Shown piece by piece: positions 26,482 through 35,594 of a stretch of 64,000 nt of DNA. Origin of the DNA: Rheinheimera soli (GTDB lineage: Bacteria > Pseudomonadota > Gammaproteobacteria > Enterobacterales > Alteromonadaceae); the NCBI RefSeq assembly GCF_021290985.1, contig NZ_JAJOYU010000019.1:1-64000 (forward strand). Direction: 5' to 3'. The translations under genes were made by a program, and so were the position numbers. Below the pieces are notes generated by a model that did not search any database, had not been told where the DNA came from, and saw only the letters and a list, made by a program, of their open reading frames with translations. Each line of letters opens with the position of its first letter. Position 1 is the first letter of the stretch.

Positions 26482-26560
26482 CTGCTTTGGCTTGAGTTTT
26501 ATGCTTGTTTGTATTAGGGTAGCGCCAGTATTTTTTGGTGACACTGGCAAGCAAAACAGC

Positions 26561-27016
26561 ATGAACAGAAATCGGGGTCAGGTATCCTGGGTTAGTTTAA
26601 TAGTGCTTATCAGCTTACTCCTGTTTAAAGGAGTGGCAGCTGCCGCTATGTTATGTTGTGGCCCTGATCATGCAGCACACCCCGCCAGTCATTCGAAATC
26701 CTCAGATACAGATCACAGCATGATGGAGCACCATGGCCATCACACCGCAGCAGTTGAGCACAACAGCATGCCGGTTGGCTCAGATCACCAGCTCCTGGAT
26801 GAACTTCAGACAATAGACGACCAGGTGATGATGATGGATATGCATCAGTTATCCTGCTCAGGTTGTGCCGTCAGTTGTGCCGCTGCTGTGCTGATGGTCA
26901 ATCCAGCGGATTTTATCGCTGACCCGGTGCAAAACGAACGCTTTCTCAGTTTCACCCCTTTCCTTTTCCCTCTGACAGGTTCTGGCCTGGAACGACCTCC
27001 CCGTTTATACAGCTGA
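26561..27016 (+). CDS. His/Met/Cys-rich membrane-anchored protein of the copper locus
   Basis: 151 aa from the ATG at 26561. An upstream frame extension to 26453 overlaps the promoter and is not believed. One hydrophobic N-terminal segment (WVSLIVLISLLLFKGVAAAA) acts as a signal or anchor. The rest is rich in metal-binding residues: MLCCGPDHAAHPASHS, DHSMMEHHGHHT, VMMMDMHQLSCSGCAVSCAA. It resembles small CopL/DUF2946-like proteins of copper operons, but I cannot assign a family firmly. Likely binds or senses copper in the periplasm. First gene of a plus-strand run with the His-rich protein, TolC-like protein and copper oxidase. Confidence 0.7.
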   Translation: MNRNRGQVSWVSLIVLISLLLFKGVAAAAMLCCGPDHAAHPASHSKSSDTDHSMMEHHGHHTAAVEHNSMPVGSDHQLLDELQTIDDQVMMMDMHQLSCSGCAVSCAAAVLMVNPADFIADPVQNERFLSFTPFLFPLTGSGLERPPRLYS

Positions 27017-27096
27017 TCTCTCTACTTGCACCATCAAAAGCCTATCTGGCGCTTTTATCTGGTGTGATTTTTCAGCTTCACTAAACAGGACTTTTT

Positions 27097-27588
27097 ATGT
27101 ATCAGCTTATTTATCCGGCGCTTTTTGGCGTCCTGGCGTTGTTTTATACAAAACCAGCAATGGCCTCTGAAAAAGAGCAAACACAGCTTCAGCCACTTCA
27201 TTCAGTGGTGATCCAAAGCCGCACTACAGATTGGAAACAAGCCAATCAAAAAGTTGCCGAACTGGGTGGCTGGCAATTTTACGCCAGTGAGGCGGGAGCT
27301 CATCAGGACATGGATCACTCCCAGCATGGTTCAGAGGCAATGATGGACCATTCCGGGCACAAGATGCCGATCGATCATTCACAACACCATCATCAGCAGC
27401 AAATGGATCATTCACAGCATGCTATGCCGGAAGATCATTCAAAGCATCATCAGCAGCATTTGGATCATTCGCAGCATGCTATGCCAGAAGATCATTCAAA
27501 GCATCATAATCATCAGCAAATGGATCATTCAAAGCACTCAGAGCCACAACCCGTTAAAACAGGAGATGAGCATGAGCATCATCACTAA
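27097..27588 (+). CDS. His/Met-repeat copper-binding periplasmic protein
   Basis: 163 aa with signal peptide (cleaved after PAMA). After a short N-terminal part (LHSVVIQSRTTDWKQANQKV, AELGGWQFYASEA) the protein is a low-complexity repeat of DHSQH, AMPEDHSKHH and similar units, ending in EHEHHH. The repeat is also visible in DNA (27403-27519). Such His/Met-rich proteins bind Cu+ and Cu2+ in the periplasm. The function is inferred from composition and the copper oxidase downstream. Its last 17 bp overlap the TolC-like gene. Confidence 0.8.
   Translation: MYQLIYPALFGVLALFYTKPAMASEKEQTQLQPLHSVVIQSRTTDWKQANQKVAELGGWQFYASEAGAHQDMDHSQHGSEAMMDHSGHKMPIDHSQHHHQQQMDHSQHAMPEDHSKHHQQHLDHSQHAMPEDHSKHHNHQQMDHSKHSEPQPVKTGDEHEHHH
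27403..27519 (+). repeat. Two tandem 57-60-bp coding repeats (MDHSQHAMPEDHSKHH)
   Basis: Unit 1 is 27403-27459 and unit 2 is 27460-27519; the units differ by few substitutions and a small insertion (NHQ versus Q). More degenerate DHS units flank them (27309-27402 and 27520-27540). They encode metal-ligand repeats and probably arose by slippage. Confidence 0.85.
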
Positions 27589-28963
27589 GCTGAGCCCGCT
27601 GGCGGCTGTGGTACTGCTGAGTGCCTGCGCCGGAACTTCAGGACTCAATACAACAGATCTGGTGCAACAACAGGCTGTTGCTCAGCAGGTGAAAATCCCC
27701 GCGATAGATCCGGCATTAAGATCAGAGGCTGAGCAGGAAATTGCCCTGCTGCTGGCAGAACCTTTAACGCAGCAAACTATCAGCCGTATTGCGGTATTAA
27801 ATAACCCGGATTTTCTGGCCGCTTTATCATCGCTGGCCATTAGCAAAGCACAATTAACTCAGGCCGGGTTATTACCAAATCCTGGTTTTCGGGTAACCCG
27901 AAGCCGCTCAGAAGAGGGTTACAACACAGAGCTCGATTTTTCACTGAATTTATTTAACCTGATTTTTCTGAATAAAAACAAAGCTATTGCTCAACAACAA
28001 GCACATCAGCAACAGCAGCAGGTCGCTTTACAACTGATGGATTTACTGACAAAAAGCCGCAGTGCTTTTATAGAAGCTGTAGTGGCAGAGCAGCGTTTTA
28101 GTTATCTGCAGACAGTGCAGGAAGCCATAGATGCGTCGGCAGAACTGGCTAACCGTATGTATCAGGTAGGTAATTACAGTGAACTGCAACAAGCCAGGCA
28201 GCTAAAATTTGCAGCAGAAATTCGCCTGCAACTGGCTAAAACTCAGCAACAACAGCAACAAAGCTGTGAACAACTTTACCTTCTGCTCGGGTTATCAGCC
28301 TCAGATACAGCACTGAAATTACCTGCTCATTTGCCTGCAATTCCAGCCACTTTGCCCCTTCAGGACGATCTGGAACAACAAGCTCTGGCACAACGACTGG
28401 ATCTACAGCAAGCCAAAGCAAAGTTAGCTCAACTGGAACTGCAGCTGGGATTAGAGAAAAACAGCCGTTTTGTCCGGGGTTTGTCCGCTGAAGTTGCAGG
28501 ATCAGTGCAACAGAGCGCAGAACGAGAACTGGCATTAGGTTTTGAACTGCCGTTATTTGATTCAGGTTCAGCGCGAGTCAGCAAAGCAGAAGCCGAATAT
28601 CAACAGGCCTGGTGGCAGGCCAAAGCACTGGAGCAAAAAGCCCGCTCTGAAGTGCGTCAAGCTTATGCTTTGCAGCAAAGTTCGTATCAGATAGCCCGGC
28701 ACTATCAGGATCAGTTAGTGCCATTGGCACAAAAAATTAATCAACAAAATGTGCTGCGTTACAACGGTATGTTAATTGGCGTATTTGAGCTGATTGCTGA
28801 TACCCAGGCTCAGGTAGAAACAGTCACAGGACAAATGACGGCACAGCGGGATTTTTATTTGTCAGAACTGCGCCTGCAACAAGCGGTGTGGGGCAGCCCT
28901 TCCCTGCCACTGTCGACAGAAACTGACACCACAAACAGCGCTGCCTCTGCAGCTGGCCACTAA
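27572..28963 (+). CDS. TolC-family outer-membrane lipoprotein
   Basis: Outer-membrane channel component of an efflux system, 463 aa. AGGAG at 27561-27565 is spaced 6 nt from the ATG at 27572; this gives a lipoprotein signal (VLLSAC, Cys19). The ORF remains open upstream through the other frame of the His-rich repeat, but that extension has no signal. Two long helical repeats (ARTIAVLNNPDFLAALSSLAI-like text and the second from LEQQALAQRLDLQQAKAKLA) are the mark of the OEP family. It should work with an RND or ABC pump, but none is adjacent; the neighbour downstream is a copper oxidase. Probably copper efflux, using a distant CusAB-like pump. Confidence 0.88.
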   Translation: MSIITKLSPLAAVVLLSACAGTSGLNTTDLVQQQAVAQQVKIPAIDPALRSEAEQEIALLLAEPLTQQTISRIAVLNNPDFLAALSSLAISKAQLTQAGLLPNPGFRVTRSRSEEGYNTELDFSLNLFNLIFLNKNKAIAQQQAHQQQQQVALQLMDLLTKSRSAFIEAVVAEQRFSYLQTVQEAIDASAELANRMYQVGNYSELQQARQLKFAAEIRLQLAKTQQQQQQSCEQLYLLLGLSASDTALKLPAHLPAIPATLPLQDDLEQQALAQRLDLQQAKAKLAQLELQLGLEKNSRFVRGLSAEVAGSVQQSAERELALGFELPLFDSGSARVSKAEAEYQQAWWQAKALEQKARSEVRQAYALQQSSYQIARHYQDQLVPLAQKINQQNVLRYNGMLIGVFELIADTQAQVETVTGQMTAQRDFYLSELRLQQAVWGSPSLPLSTETDTTNSAASAAGH

Positions 28964-28975
28964 CAGGAGAATGTT

Positions 28976-30361
28976 ATGTTAACCCGTCGTGATTTATTAA
29001 AAAAAGTCGGTGCCATTACAGCTGCTGTAGGTGTGGCTGCGGTTAGTCGAAGCTCAATGGCGGCTTTGCCTGAACCTGTTATTCAACAATCTGCCGACAC
29101 TATGGATCCTTTAATTCCAAACACAGGCCGGCCTTACAATCCAGTGGTCACTTTAAACGGCTGGACTTTGCCATGGCGTATGAACAACGGCGTCAAGGAG
29201 TTTCACTTAGTGGCAGAGCCCGTGGTACGTGAACTGGCACCTGGTATGAAAGCACATTTATGGGGCTACAACGGTCAGTCACCAGGCCCGACCATTGAAG
29301 TGGTAGAAGGCGACAGAGTGCGTATTTTCGTCACCAACAAGTTGCCGGAACATACCTCAGTGCATTGGCATGGTCAGCGTTTACCTAACGGTATGGACGG
29401 GGTGGCAGGTTTAAATCAGCGCGCTATTAAGCCCGGTAAAACCTTTATGTACGAATTTGTCGCCCGCCGTCCCGGCACTTTTATGTATCACCCTCATGCC
29501 GATGAAATGGTGCAGATGGCGATGGGTATGATGGGCATGTGGATCACCCACCCAAAAGAGGCGCATCCGCATATTGATGAAGTGGACAGAGATTTCTGTT
29601 TTCTGCTAAACGCTTACGATATTGAACCCGGCAGCGCTACTCCAAAAATTATGACGATGACTGACTTTAATCTCTGGACCTGGAATAGTCGGGTATTCCC
29701 TGGCATAGACCCTTTAGTGGTGCGCAAAAATGACAAAGTACGGATCAGGGTCGGCAACCTGACGATGACCAACCACCCTATTCATATCCATGGTCATGAG
29801 TTTACGGTGACTGGCACAGACGGCGGCCCTGTGCCTGCATCTGCCCGTTGGCCTGAAGTCACTACAGATGTGGCTGTAGGCCAGATGCGCCAGATTGAAC
29901 TGATTGCCGATGAAGAAGGTGACTGGGCTTTTCACTGCCATAAATCGCATCACACCATGAATGCCATGGGCCATGATGTGCCGACGCTGATTGGGGTGGA
30001 TCACAGTGGGTTGATGCAAAAAATCAATAAACTGGTACCGGATTATATGGTGATGGGCGAACGGGGTATGGCCGATATGGCTGAAATGCAGATGCCTTTA
30101 CCAGCCAACACTTTGCCGATGATGTCAGGCGATGGGCCTTTTGGTTCAGTAGAAATGGGCGGTATGTTCAGCATATTTAAAGTCCGTAACGATCAGGCTG
30201 CGGGCGATTATAAAGATCCGGGCTGGTATCAACACCCAGCCGGCACAGTAGCGCAGGAATGGACAGGAGAAGTGCCGCAGATCACGTCCGCTCAGGCAGA
30301 TACTAAAGACGCGGCAGTAGAGCTAAAAGTAAAAAAACCTGGTGCACATCACCACCACTAA
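28976..30361 (+). CDS. Periplasmic multicopper oxidase (copper oxidase)
   Basis: 461 aa with a Tat signal (TRRDLLKK then hydrophobic, cleavage after SMAA), so it is exported folded. All copper-binding clusters are present: SVHWHGQRLPNGMDG, MYHPHADEMVQMAMGMMGM, NHPIHIHGHEF and WAFHCHKSHHTMNAMG (T1 Cys in HCH). The Met-rich segments (MADMAEMQMP, MMGMW) may help to bind Cu+. It should oxidise Cu+ to less toxic Cu2+. Some three-domain enzymes of this kind are named CopA in plasmid operons; that name is not used here because it clashes with the P-type ATPase. The C-terminus ends in HHHH. A strong terminator follows at 30387. Confidence 0.92.
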   Translation: MLTRRDLLKKVGAITAAVGVAAVSRSSMAALPEPVIQQSADTMDPLIPNTGRPYNPVVTLNGWTLPWRMNNGVKEFHLVAEPVVRELAPGMKAHLWGYNGQSPGPTIEVVEGDRVRIFVTNKLPEHTSVHWHGQRLPNGMDGVAGLNQRAIKPGKTFMYEFVARRPGTFMYHPHADEMVQMAMGMMGMWITHPKEAHPHIDEVDRDFCFLLNAYDIEPGSATPKIMTMTDFNLWTWNSRVFPGIDPLVVRKNDKVRIRVGNLTMTNHPIHIHGHEFTVTGTDGGPVPASARWPEVTTDVAVGQMRQIELIADEEGDWAFHCHKSHHTMNAMGHDVPTLIGVDHSGLMQKINKLVPDYMVMGERGMADMAEMQMPLPANTLPMMSGDGPFGSVEMGGMFSIFKVRNDQAAGDYKDPGWYQHPAGTVAQEWTGEVPQITSAQADTKDAAVELKVKKPGAHHHH

Positions 30362-30386
30362 CCCTTTACTTCTTTCATTATGCTTT

Positions 30387-30420
30387 AACCTCAGCCCACA
30401 TTTTTCGGGCTGAGGTTTTT
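30387..30420 (+). terminator. Strong intrinsic terminator after the copper oxidase
   Basis: AACCTCAGCCC pairs with GGGCTGAGGTT (11 bp) around a 9-nt loop, followed by TTTTT. Confidence 0.88.
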
Positions 30421-30773
30421 GGAAAAACGTTTTTCCGAACAACTTATGTGCAAAAAACCAGCATCATGACAACTATTCGCGCCCCTTTTATATCATTTAG
30501 GAATATCTAATAACCAAAACAAAAATAACACACCTGTTACCAAATGTAATCAAACCCAGCATTTTAGCCGCTCACAGAATGCCACTCATCGCAAAAAAAA
30601 TATCTAAACACGAAAAAATGAAAACAAAAGATTAAATTTGATAAATACACACCTATTTACATTAACAATATATTGACCAATCATCATATCGCCTGCCCAA
30701 CATATTAACTAAATAAGGGACAGGGGCTTCCACGGATGAGGCAATTCACATAACAATAATTTGAGAGAGAAAA
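30421..30773. other. Non-coding 353-bp region before the subtilase gene
   Basis: AT-rich with no gene. It starts with a perfect 16-bp palindrome GGAAAAACGTTTTTCC (30421-30436) directly after the terminator. TTGACC lies at 30673-30678, but no well-spaced -10 follows. The promoter of the subtilase should be here; GAGAGA is its ribosome site. Confidence 0.5.
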
Positions 30774-32549
30774 ATGCAACATAAAACATTCAACCTATCC
30801 AAAGTCTCATTGCTTACCTTGTCCGCACTTTCCTTATTGGCTACTGCTGCACAGGCTGCTCCGTTAAATTCACGCGCTAGCTTAGAAGTGAACGAAACCA
30901 AAGCTGTTGAGCCACCAACCCGCTTTATCGTGAAGTATAAAAATGCCGCTACGTTATCTGCTCAGGGTCTGGCCAGTACTGCAGCCAGCTCAGTAAATCA
31001 GTTAAAAACTCATGCAGCTTCTGAATTATCCAGCCGTGCTGGTGAACCTATGAGCTTTGTGCGTTCTTTAGCTGTGGCTAACCGCCATGTGGTGAAAGCC
31101 GAACGTCGTCTGTCTAAAGCTGAAACAGCCCGTACTATCGAGTTGTTAGCTCAGGACCCTATGGTGGAATCGGTTGAAGAAGACCGTATGTTACAAATTG
31201 CAGCTGTACCTAATGATACTCAGTACACCAGCCAATGGCATTATTATGAATCCACTGGTGGTTTACGTGCTAACACAGCCTGGGACAATGCCACAGGTAC
31301 AGGTGTAGTGGTTGCCGTATTAGATACTGGTTACCGTCCGCATGCTGATTTAAACGCTAACCTTCTGCCTGGTTACGACATGATTTCAGACAGCTTTGTT
31401 GGTAATGATGGCAACGGCCGCGATTCAGATGCCCGTGATCCGGGTGACTGGATTTTAGCAAACGAGTGTGGTGGCACACACGCTGCTCAGGATTCTTCAT
31501 GGCACGGTACTCACGTTGCCGGCACTGTTGCCGCTGTAACCAATAATGGTTCTGGTGTCGCTGGTGTGGCTTATGGCGCAAAAGTAGTGCCAGTACGTGT
31601 GCTGGGTAAATGTGGTGGTTACACCTCAGATATCGCTGACGGTATCATCTGGGCATCAGGCGGCACCGTATCTGGTGTTCCGGCCAACGCCAACCCGGCT
31701 AAAGTAATCAACATGAGCTTAGGCGGTTCAGGTGCCTGTGACTCTACCACTCAGGCTGCTATTAACTCAGCCCGTTCTCGCGGTTCAGTGATAGTTATTG
31801 CCTCAGGTAACGACAATGCTAACGCCAACAACTTCAACCCGGGTAACTGTGCTGGAGTAGTGAACGTAGCTGCAACAAACCGCAGTGGTGGTCGCGCTTA
31901 TTACTCTAACTACGGCACCTCAATTGACGTGGCAGCACCAGGTGGTGCCATGAACTCAGCCAACGATCCAAACGGTGTGTTATCTACCTATAACACTGGT
32001 ACTACAACCCCTGGTTCAGACAGCTATGGTTATAGTCAGGGCACGTCAATGGCAGCACCTCATGTGGCTGGTGTTGCCGCATTAATTGCGCAGAAAAAAC
32101 CTGGTGCTACACCAGATGAAATTGAAACTATTCTGAAAACCACAACCCGTTCATTCCCTGCCACCTGTAACAACTGCGGTACTGGTATTGTTGATGCGGC
32201 TGCGGCTGTAGCTGCTGCTTCTGGTACGGGCGGCGGCGGTGGCACTGGCGCTACCTCTACAGTAAACAATATCAGCGTGGCACGTAACGCATGGAGATAC
32301 TACACAGTGGTGGTTCCTGCTGGTATGAGTGTGCTGACAGTCAATACCTCTGGCGGCACCGGTGATGGTGATTTGTATGTACGTCGTGGTTCACAACCTA
32401 CCACTTCTGCTTACGATTGCCGCCCTTACCTGAATGGCAATAATGAAAGCTGTACCTTCAATAACCCTGTTGCAGCCACTTACCATATTGGTATCCGTGG
32501 TTATACTGCGGTATCAGGTGTAACTTTAACAACGTCTTATCAGCCTTAA
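30774..32549 (+). CDS. Secreted subtilase (S8) with I9 propeptide and PPC domain
   Basis: Extracellular serine protease of 591 aa. Signal peptide to AQAAP; an I9-type inhibitor propeptide (TRFIVKYKNAATLS to VESVEEDRML, about residues 45-145); the catalytic domain with Asp184 (AVLDTGYRPH), His244 (WHGTHVAGT) and Ser425 (GTSMAAPHVAG); a Gly-rich linker; and a C-terminal PPC domain (about 505-591: NAWRYYTVVVPAG, GDGDLYVRRGSQPTT, FNNPVAATYHIGIRGYTA). PPC is usually removed on maturation of such marine proteases. Monocistronic, followed by a strong terminator. Confidence 0.95.
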   Translation: MQHKTFNLSKVSLLTLSALSLLATAAQAAPLNSRASLEVNETKAVEPPTRFIVKYKNAATLSAQGLASTAASSVNQLKTHAASELSSRAGEPMSFVRSLAVANRHVVKAERRLSKAETARTIELLAQDPMVESVEEDRMLQIAAVPNDTQYTSQWHYYESTGGLRANTAWDNATGTGVVVAVLDTGYRPHADLNANLLPGYDMISDSFVGNDGNGRDSDARDPGDWILANECGGTHAAQDSSWHGTHVAGTVAAVTNNGSGVAGVAYGAKVVPVRVLGKCGGYTSDIADGIIWASGGTVSGVPANANPAKVINMSLGGSGACDSTTQAAINSARSRGSVIVIASGNDNANANNFNPGNCAGVVNVAATNRSGGRAYYSNYGTSIDVAAPGGAMNSANDPNGVLSTYNTGTTTPGSDSYGYSQGTSMAAPHVAGVAALIAQKKPGATPDEIETILKTTTRSFPATCNNCGTGIVDAAAAVAAASGTGGGGGTGATSTVNNISVARNAWRYYTVVVPAGMSVLTVNTSGGTGDGDLYVRRGSQPTTSAYDCRPYLNGNNESCTFNNPVAATYHIGIRGYTAVSGVTLTTSYQP

Positions 32550-32566
32550 TCCCTGGGCTTTTAGGT

Positions 32567-32600
32567 GAAGATCCCGGTATCTGCCGGGATCTTCTTTTTT
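32567..32600 (+). terminator. Strong intrinsic terminator after the subtilase
   Basis: GAAGATCCCGG pairs with CCGGGATCTTC (11 bp) around a 6-nt loop, then TTTTTT. Confidence 0.9.
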
Positions 32601-32614
32601 CACCTATCAGGAAC

Positions 32615-33028
32615 TTACCTTTGCAGGCCATCCAAAATAGCGCACTGGGGTTGATCGTCACCGCAACAACTGTCAGCTAATTGCTGTAACACCTTTTGCA
32701 TCTGCTGCAATTCAGCCACTTTTTGTTTTATTTCATCAAGATGTACTTCAGCCAGCTGTTTTACTTCTCTGCTGCTTCGGTTTGGATCGCGCCATAAGCC
32801 TAACAAAGAGCTGATTTGCGCTATAGAAAATCCCAAAGCTCTGGCCTGTTTAATAAAGCCTAACTGCTGCAATTGCTGGCTGTTATATAACCTGTAGCCT
32901 GCATCCGTTCTATTGGCTTTCAGCAACAGGCCCGCTTCTTCATAATACCGGATCATTTTGGCAGAAAGCCCTGTCTGTTTTGCCGCCTGGCCTATAGTCA
33001 CCAGGGTTTTGACTAAAGTATTCATCAT
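32615..33028 (-). CDS. cueR: CueR-type copper-responsive MerR regulator
   Basis: MerR-family activator, 137 aa (E. coli CueR 135). N-terminal winged helix TIGQAAKQTGLSAKMIRYYE; long dimerisation helix; C-terminal metal loop DSCCGDDQPQCAI, in which Cys residues spaced like C112 and C120 of CueR mark a Cu+/Ag+ sensor. The ATG at 33028 with AAGGAG upstream is used; the longer ORF start at 33067 lies inside copA. The start is 1 bp past the copA stop, so cueR is co-transcribed with copA and likely autoactivated. Confidence 0.9.
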   Translation of the reverse strand: MMNTLVKTLVTIGQAAKQTGLSAKMIRYYEEAGLLLKANRTDAGYRLYNSQQLQQLGFIKQARALGFSIAQISSLLGLWRDPNRSSREVKQLAEVHLDEIKQKVAELQQMQKVLQQLADSCCGDDQPQCAILDGLQR

Positions 33029-33029
33029 T

Positions 33030-35207
33030 TCACTCCTTAGCCTTCCAGCGCTGTAGCAACAAAGCATTGCTGATCACCAGTAAACTACTGCTGGCCATAG
33101 CTGCACCTGCGATCACCGGATTTAAGTAACCCAAGGCAGCAAGGGGTATGCCCACTATATTAAAAATAAAAGCCCAAAACAGGTTTTGCTGAATTTTGCG
33201 GTAGCTAAGCCGCGCTATCTGCAAGGCTGCGCTGACAAGAACTGGCTTACTACGCATCAAGGTCATAGCCGAAGCGCTGACAGCAACTTCGGTACCACTG
33301 GCCATAGCGATACCTAAATCTGCCTGCGCCAAAGCAGGAGCATCATTAATACCGTCACCGACCATAGCCACTTTATAACCTTGTTGTTGCCAGAGCCCAA
33401 TGGCAGCAGCTTTCTCTGCTGGCAGCACTTCGGCTTTCCAGTCGCTGAGTTCCAGTTGTTGCGCTATTAAAGCCGCACTGGCCTTACTGTCGCCTGTTAA
33501 CATAGCCACAGTGATACCTTGTTGCTTTAACAAGCTGACGGCCTGTAACGCATCTGCTTTTAACTGATCCGTAAAACAAAATAATGCCAATAAGCGATAA
33601 GGTTCTGCACCTTGTTGTTGTGCTAACCAGGACACTGAAGCGCCGCTGGTGGTGATCTGATCAAGAGGTAACTCAAGTCCAAGTTGCTGCATCCAGTGAC
33701 TGCTGCCAAGCACTAAATGATGCCCTTGCACTTTGCCCTGTACACCTTTACCTGCCACCACCTGAAACTGTTCTGTTTCAACGGCGGCCACCTGATGTTC
33801 AGTGGCATAACGAAGCAAAGCTTTGGCTAAAGGGTGTTCACAGTGTTGCTGCAACGAAGCCGCCCAAAGTAAAAGTTTGGGTTCATCGACAAAAGAGCTG
33901 AATTGCTGCAGTTCTGGCTTACCTTGAGTTAAGGTGCCGGTTTTATCAAACACTACCAAGGTCACTGCTTTGGCCTGCTCTAAAGCGCTGGCATCTTTGA
34001 TCAAAATACCAGAGCGTGCTGCTGATCCTGTCCCTGCCATAATAGCTGCAGGTGTTGCCAGACCCAAAGCGCAAGGACAGGCAATCACCAGCACAGCCAC
34101 TGCATTTAAAATACCTGCCACCCAGTCTGCGGTGATCAACCCCCAGCCCAGTAAAGTCACTACAGCAATGACTAACACCCCAGGCACAAAAATAGCGCTG
34201 ATTTTATCCACTAAGGCCTGCACCGGTGCTTTAGCGCCTTGTGCCTGCTCCACCAGTTGAATAATACGCGACAAAGTCGATTCGGCTCCAACCGCTGTCG
34301 CTCTGAGTTGTAATACCCCATCCAGATTGACAGACCCCCCTGTGACTTTGTCGCCCGGGCTTTTACTGACAGGCACAGACTCACCGCTGATCAGCGCTTC
34401 ATCGACATGGCTTTGACCTTGTTCAACTAAAGCATCAACCGGGATGCGTTCACCAGGTTTGACCAACACCAAATCATTTTGCTGCACAGTCTCTGCTTTG
34501 ACTTCAAGCCAAAGCCCGTTTTGAAACAAAGTCGCTACTGCAGGTTTTAAATTCTCCAGCGCACGCAGCGCATCAGTGGTACGTCGTTTTGCTTTGTGTT
34601 CCAGATATTTACCCAGTAAAACCAAACTTAATACCGCACTGCTGCTTTCAAAATACAAATGGGGCGCGCCGTGCTGAGCCTGATGTGCATCAAAACTCCA
34701 CCATAAATACAACGACAAGCCATACGCGGCGCTGGTGCCAATAGCGACCAGCAGATCCATAGTGCCACTGCCGGCCTTTAATGCGGCCCAACCTGCTTTA
34801 TAAAAACGCGCACCAAAATAAAACTGCACTGGTGTTGCTAATAACCATTGCCATAAAGCCGGCAACATCCAATCTAGTCCGAACAACAAACCAAACATCG
34901 GCAAAATCAAAGGCAAGGTCAGTGCAATGCTTGCGACAGCTGGCCAGTACTCTTGTTGGTAAAAAGCAGTTGTAGTGACTTCTGCTGTTGGGGTTTCTAC
35001 TGGCAAACTGGCGTGATAGCCGGCTTGCTCTACTGCGACTATCAGCTGTTGTGCTGCAAGTTTGTCCCCTTTGACTGTTGCAGTTTCAGTGGCAAGATTC
35101 ACGCTGGCTTGTTGTACGCCGCTGACTTTAGCTAAAGCTTTTTCAATACGGCCAACACAGGAAGCACAGCTCATTCCGCTGATGTTCAGTTGGATTTGCT
35201 CAGACAT
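33030..35207 (-). CDS. copA: Cu+-exporting P1B-type ATPase CopA
   Basis: Inner-membrane copper pump, 725 aa, moving Cu+ from cytosol to periplasm. One HMA domain (GMSCASC at about residues 10-16) precedes eight membrane segments. CPC motif in [12 protein letters not shown] near residue 376, phosphorylation site DKTGTLTQG near 420, hinge [16 protein letters not shown] and ATP-binding HP in [11 protein letters not shown]. coli CopA has two HMA domains; this one has a single one, as do many proteobacterial homologues. It is transcribed from a CueR-type promoter (35250-35280) and followed by cueR. Confidence 0.96.
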   Translation of the reverse strand: MSEQIQLNISGMSCASCVGRIEKALAKVSGVQQASVNLATETATVKGDKLAAQQLIVAVEQAGYHASLPVETPTAEVTTTAFYQQEYWPAVASIALTLPLILPMFGLLFGLDWMLPALWQWLLATPVQFYFGARFYKAGWAALKAGSGTMDLLVAIGTSAAYGLSLYLWWSFDAHQAQHGAPHLYFESSSAVLSLVLLGKYLEHKAKRRTTDALRALENLKPAVATLFQNGLWLEVKAETVQQNDLVLVKPGERIPVDALVEQGQSHVDEALISGESVPVSKSPGDKVTGGSVNLDGVLQLRATAVGAESTLSRIIQLVEQAQGAKAPVQALVDKISAIFVPGVLVIAVVTLLGWGLITADWVAGILNAVAVLVIACPCALGLATPAAIMAGTGSAARSGILIKDASALEQAKAVTLVVFDKTGTLTQGKPELQQFSSFVDEPKLLLWAASLQQHCEHPLAKALLRYATEHQVAAVETEQFQVVAGKGVQGKVQGHHLVLGSSHWMQQLGLELPLDQITTSGASVSWLAQQQGAEPYRLLALFCFTDQLKADALQAVSLLKQQGITVAMLTGDSKASAALIAQQLELSDWKAEVLPAEKAAAIGLWQQQGYKVAMVGDGINDAPALAQADLGIAMASGTEVAVSASAMTLMRSKPVLVSAALQIARLSYRKIQQNLFWAFIFNIVGIPLAALGYLNPVIAGAAMASSSLLVISNALLLQRWKAKE

Positions 35208-35249
35208 AACATGACTCCGGACAATAAGGGCGAAGGCCCGACAGAGATA

Positions 35250-35280
35250 AGGCTAAAGCTTGCCCTTAGGGTAAGGTCAA
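35250..35280 (-). promoter_or_regulatory. CueR-dependent promoter of copA-cueR
   Basis: On the minus strand: -35 TTGACC (35275-35280), a 19-bp spacer, -10 TAGCCT (35250-35255). The spacer contains the near-perfect dyad CTTACCCTAAGGGCAAG (35259-35275). The extended 19-bp spacer with central dyad is diagnostic of MerR-family activated promoters and strongly resembles that of E. coli copA (TTGACCTTCCCC..., from memory). Confidence 0.85.
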
Positions 35281-35303
35281 CTTAATAAATTTCGCAATAT
35301 GAC

Positions 35304-35334
35304 TTGACCTTACCACAACAGCAGAGTTCATCAT
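35304..35334 (+). promoter_or_regulatory. Possible second CueR-type promoter, for copZ
   Basis: TTGACC (35304-35309), 19-bp spacer and CATCAT (35329-35334), 40 bp before the copZ ATG. The left arm GACCTTACC matches the copA site but the right arm (AGCAGAGTTC) is poor, so activation by CueR is only likely from layout. Confidence 0.5.
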
Positions 35335-35373
35335 GTTCGCGAACTCACACAGAGCACAAAGAGGACGTAGCGA

Positions 35374-35577
35374 ATGAAAATAGAATTAAAAGTAACGGGC
35401 ATGAGCTGTAATCACTGCATTAGTCTGGTGAACAAAGCCATAGCAAAACTGCAGGCCGATGCCAAAGTGACAGTGGATTTGGCGTTGCAGCAGGTACAGG
35501 TAGAAAGCTCTTTAGCAGCTGAAGATCTGATTACAGCTTTGGATGAAGCCGGTTTCCCGGCTACTCTGAACGACTAA
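35374..35577 (+). CDS. copZ: Copper chaperone CopZ (HMA domain)
   Basis: Cytosolic single-domain heavy-metal-binding protein of 67 aa; GMSCNHC is the Cu+ site, with the beta-alpha-beta pattern of the family (VTGMSCNHCISLVNKAIA, DLALQQVQVES, ALDEAGFPA). It carries Cu+ to CopA or to CueR. Divergent from copA and probably under the same CueR control. Confidence 0.9.
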   Translation: MKIELKVTGMSCNHCISLVNKAIAKLQADAKVTVDLALQQVQVESSLAAEDLITALDEAGFPATLND

Positions 35578-35594
35578 AAGTGGCGCCTGGCTGC

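Noticed and set aside
26453-26560. Upstream extension of the His/Met/Cys-rich protein
   Set aside because: It overlaps a good sigma-70-type promoter, so it is probably not translated.
27419-27571. Upstream extension of the TolC-like frame
   Set aside because: It is the second frame of the His/Met repeat. The ATG at 27572 has a correctly spaced AGGAG and starts a lipoprotein signal.
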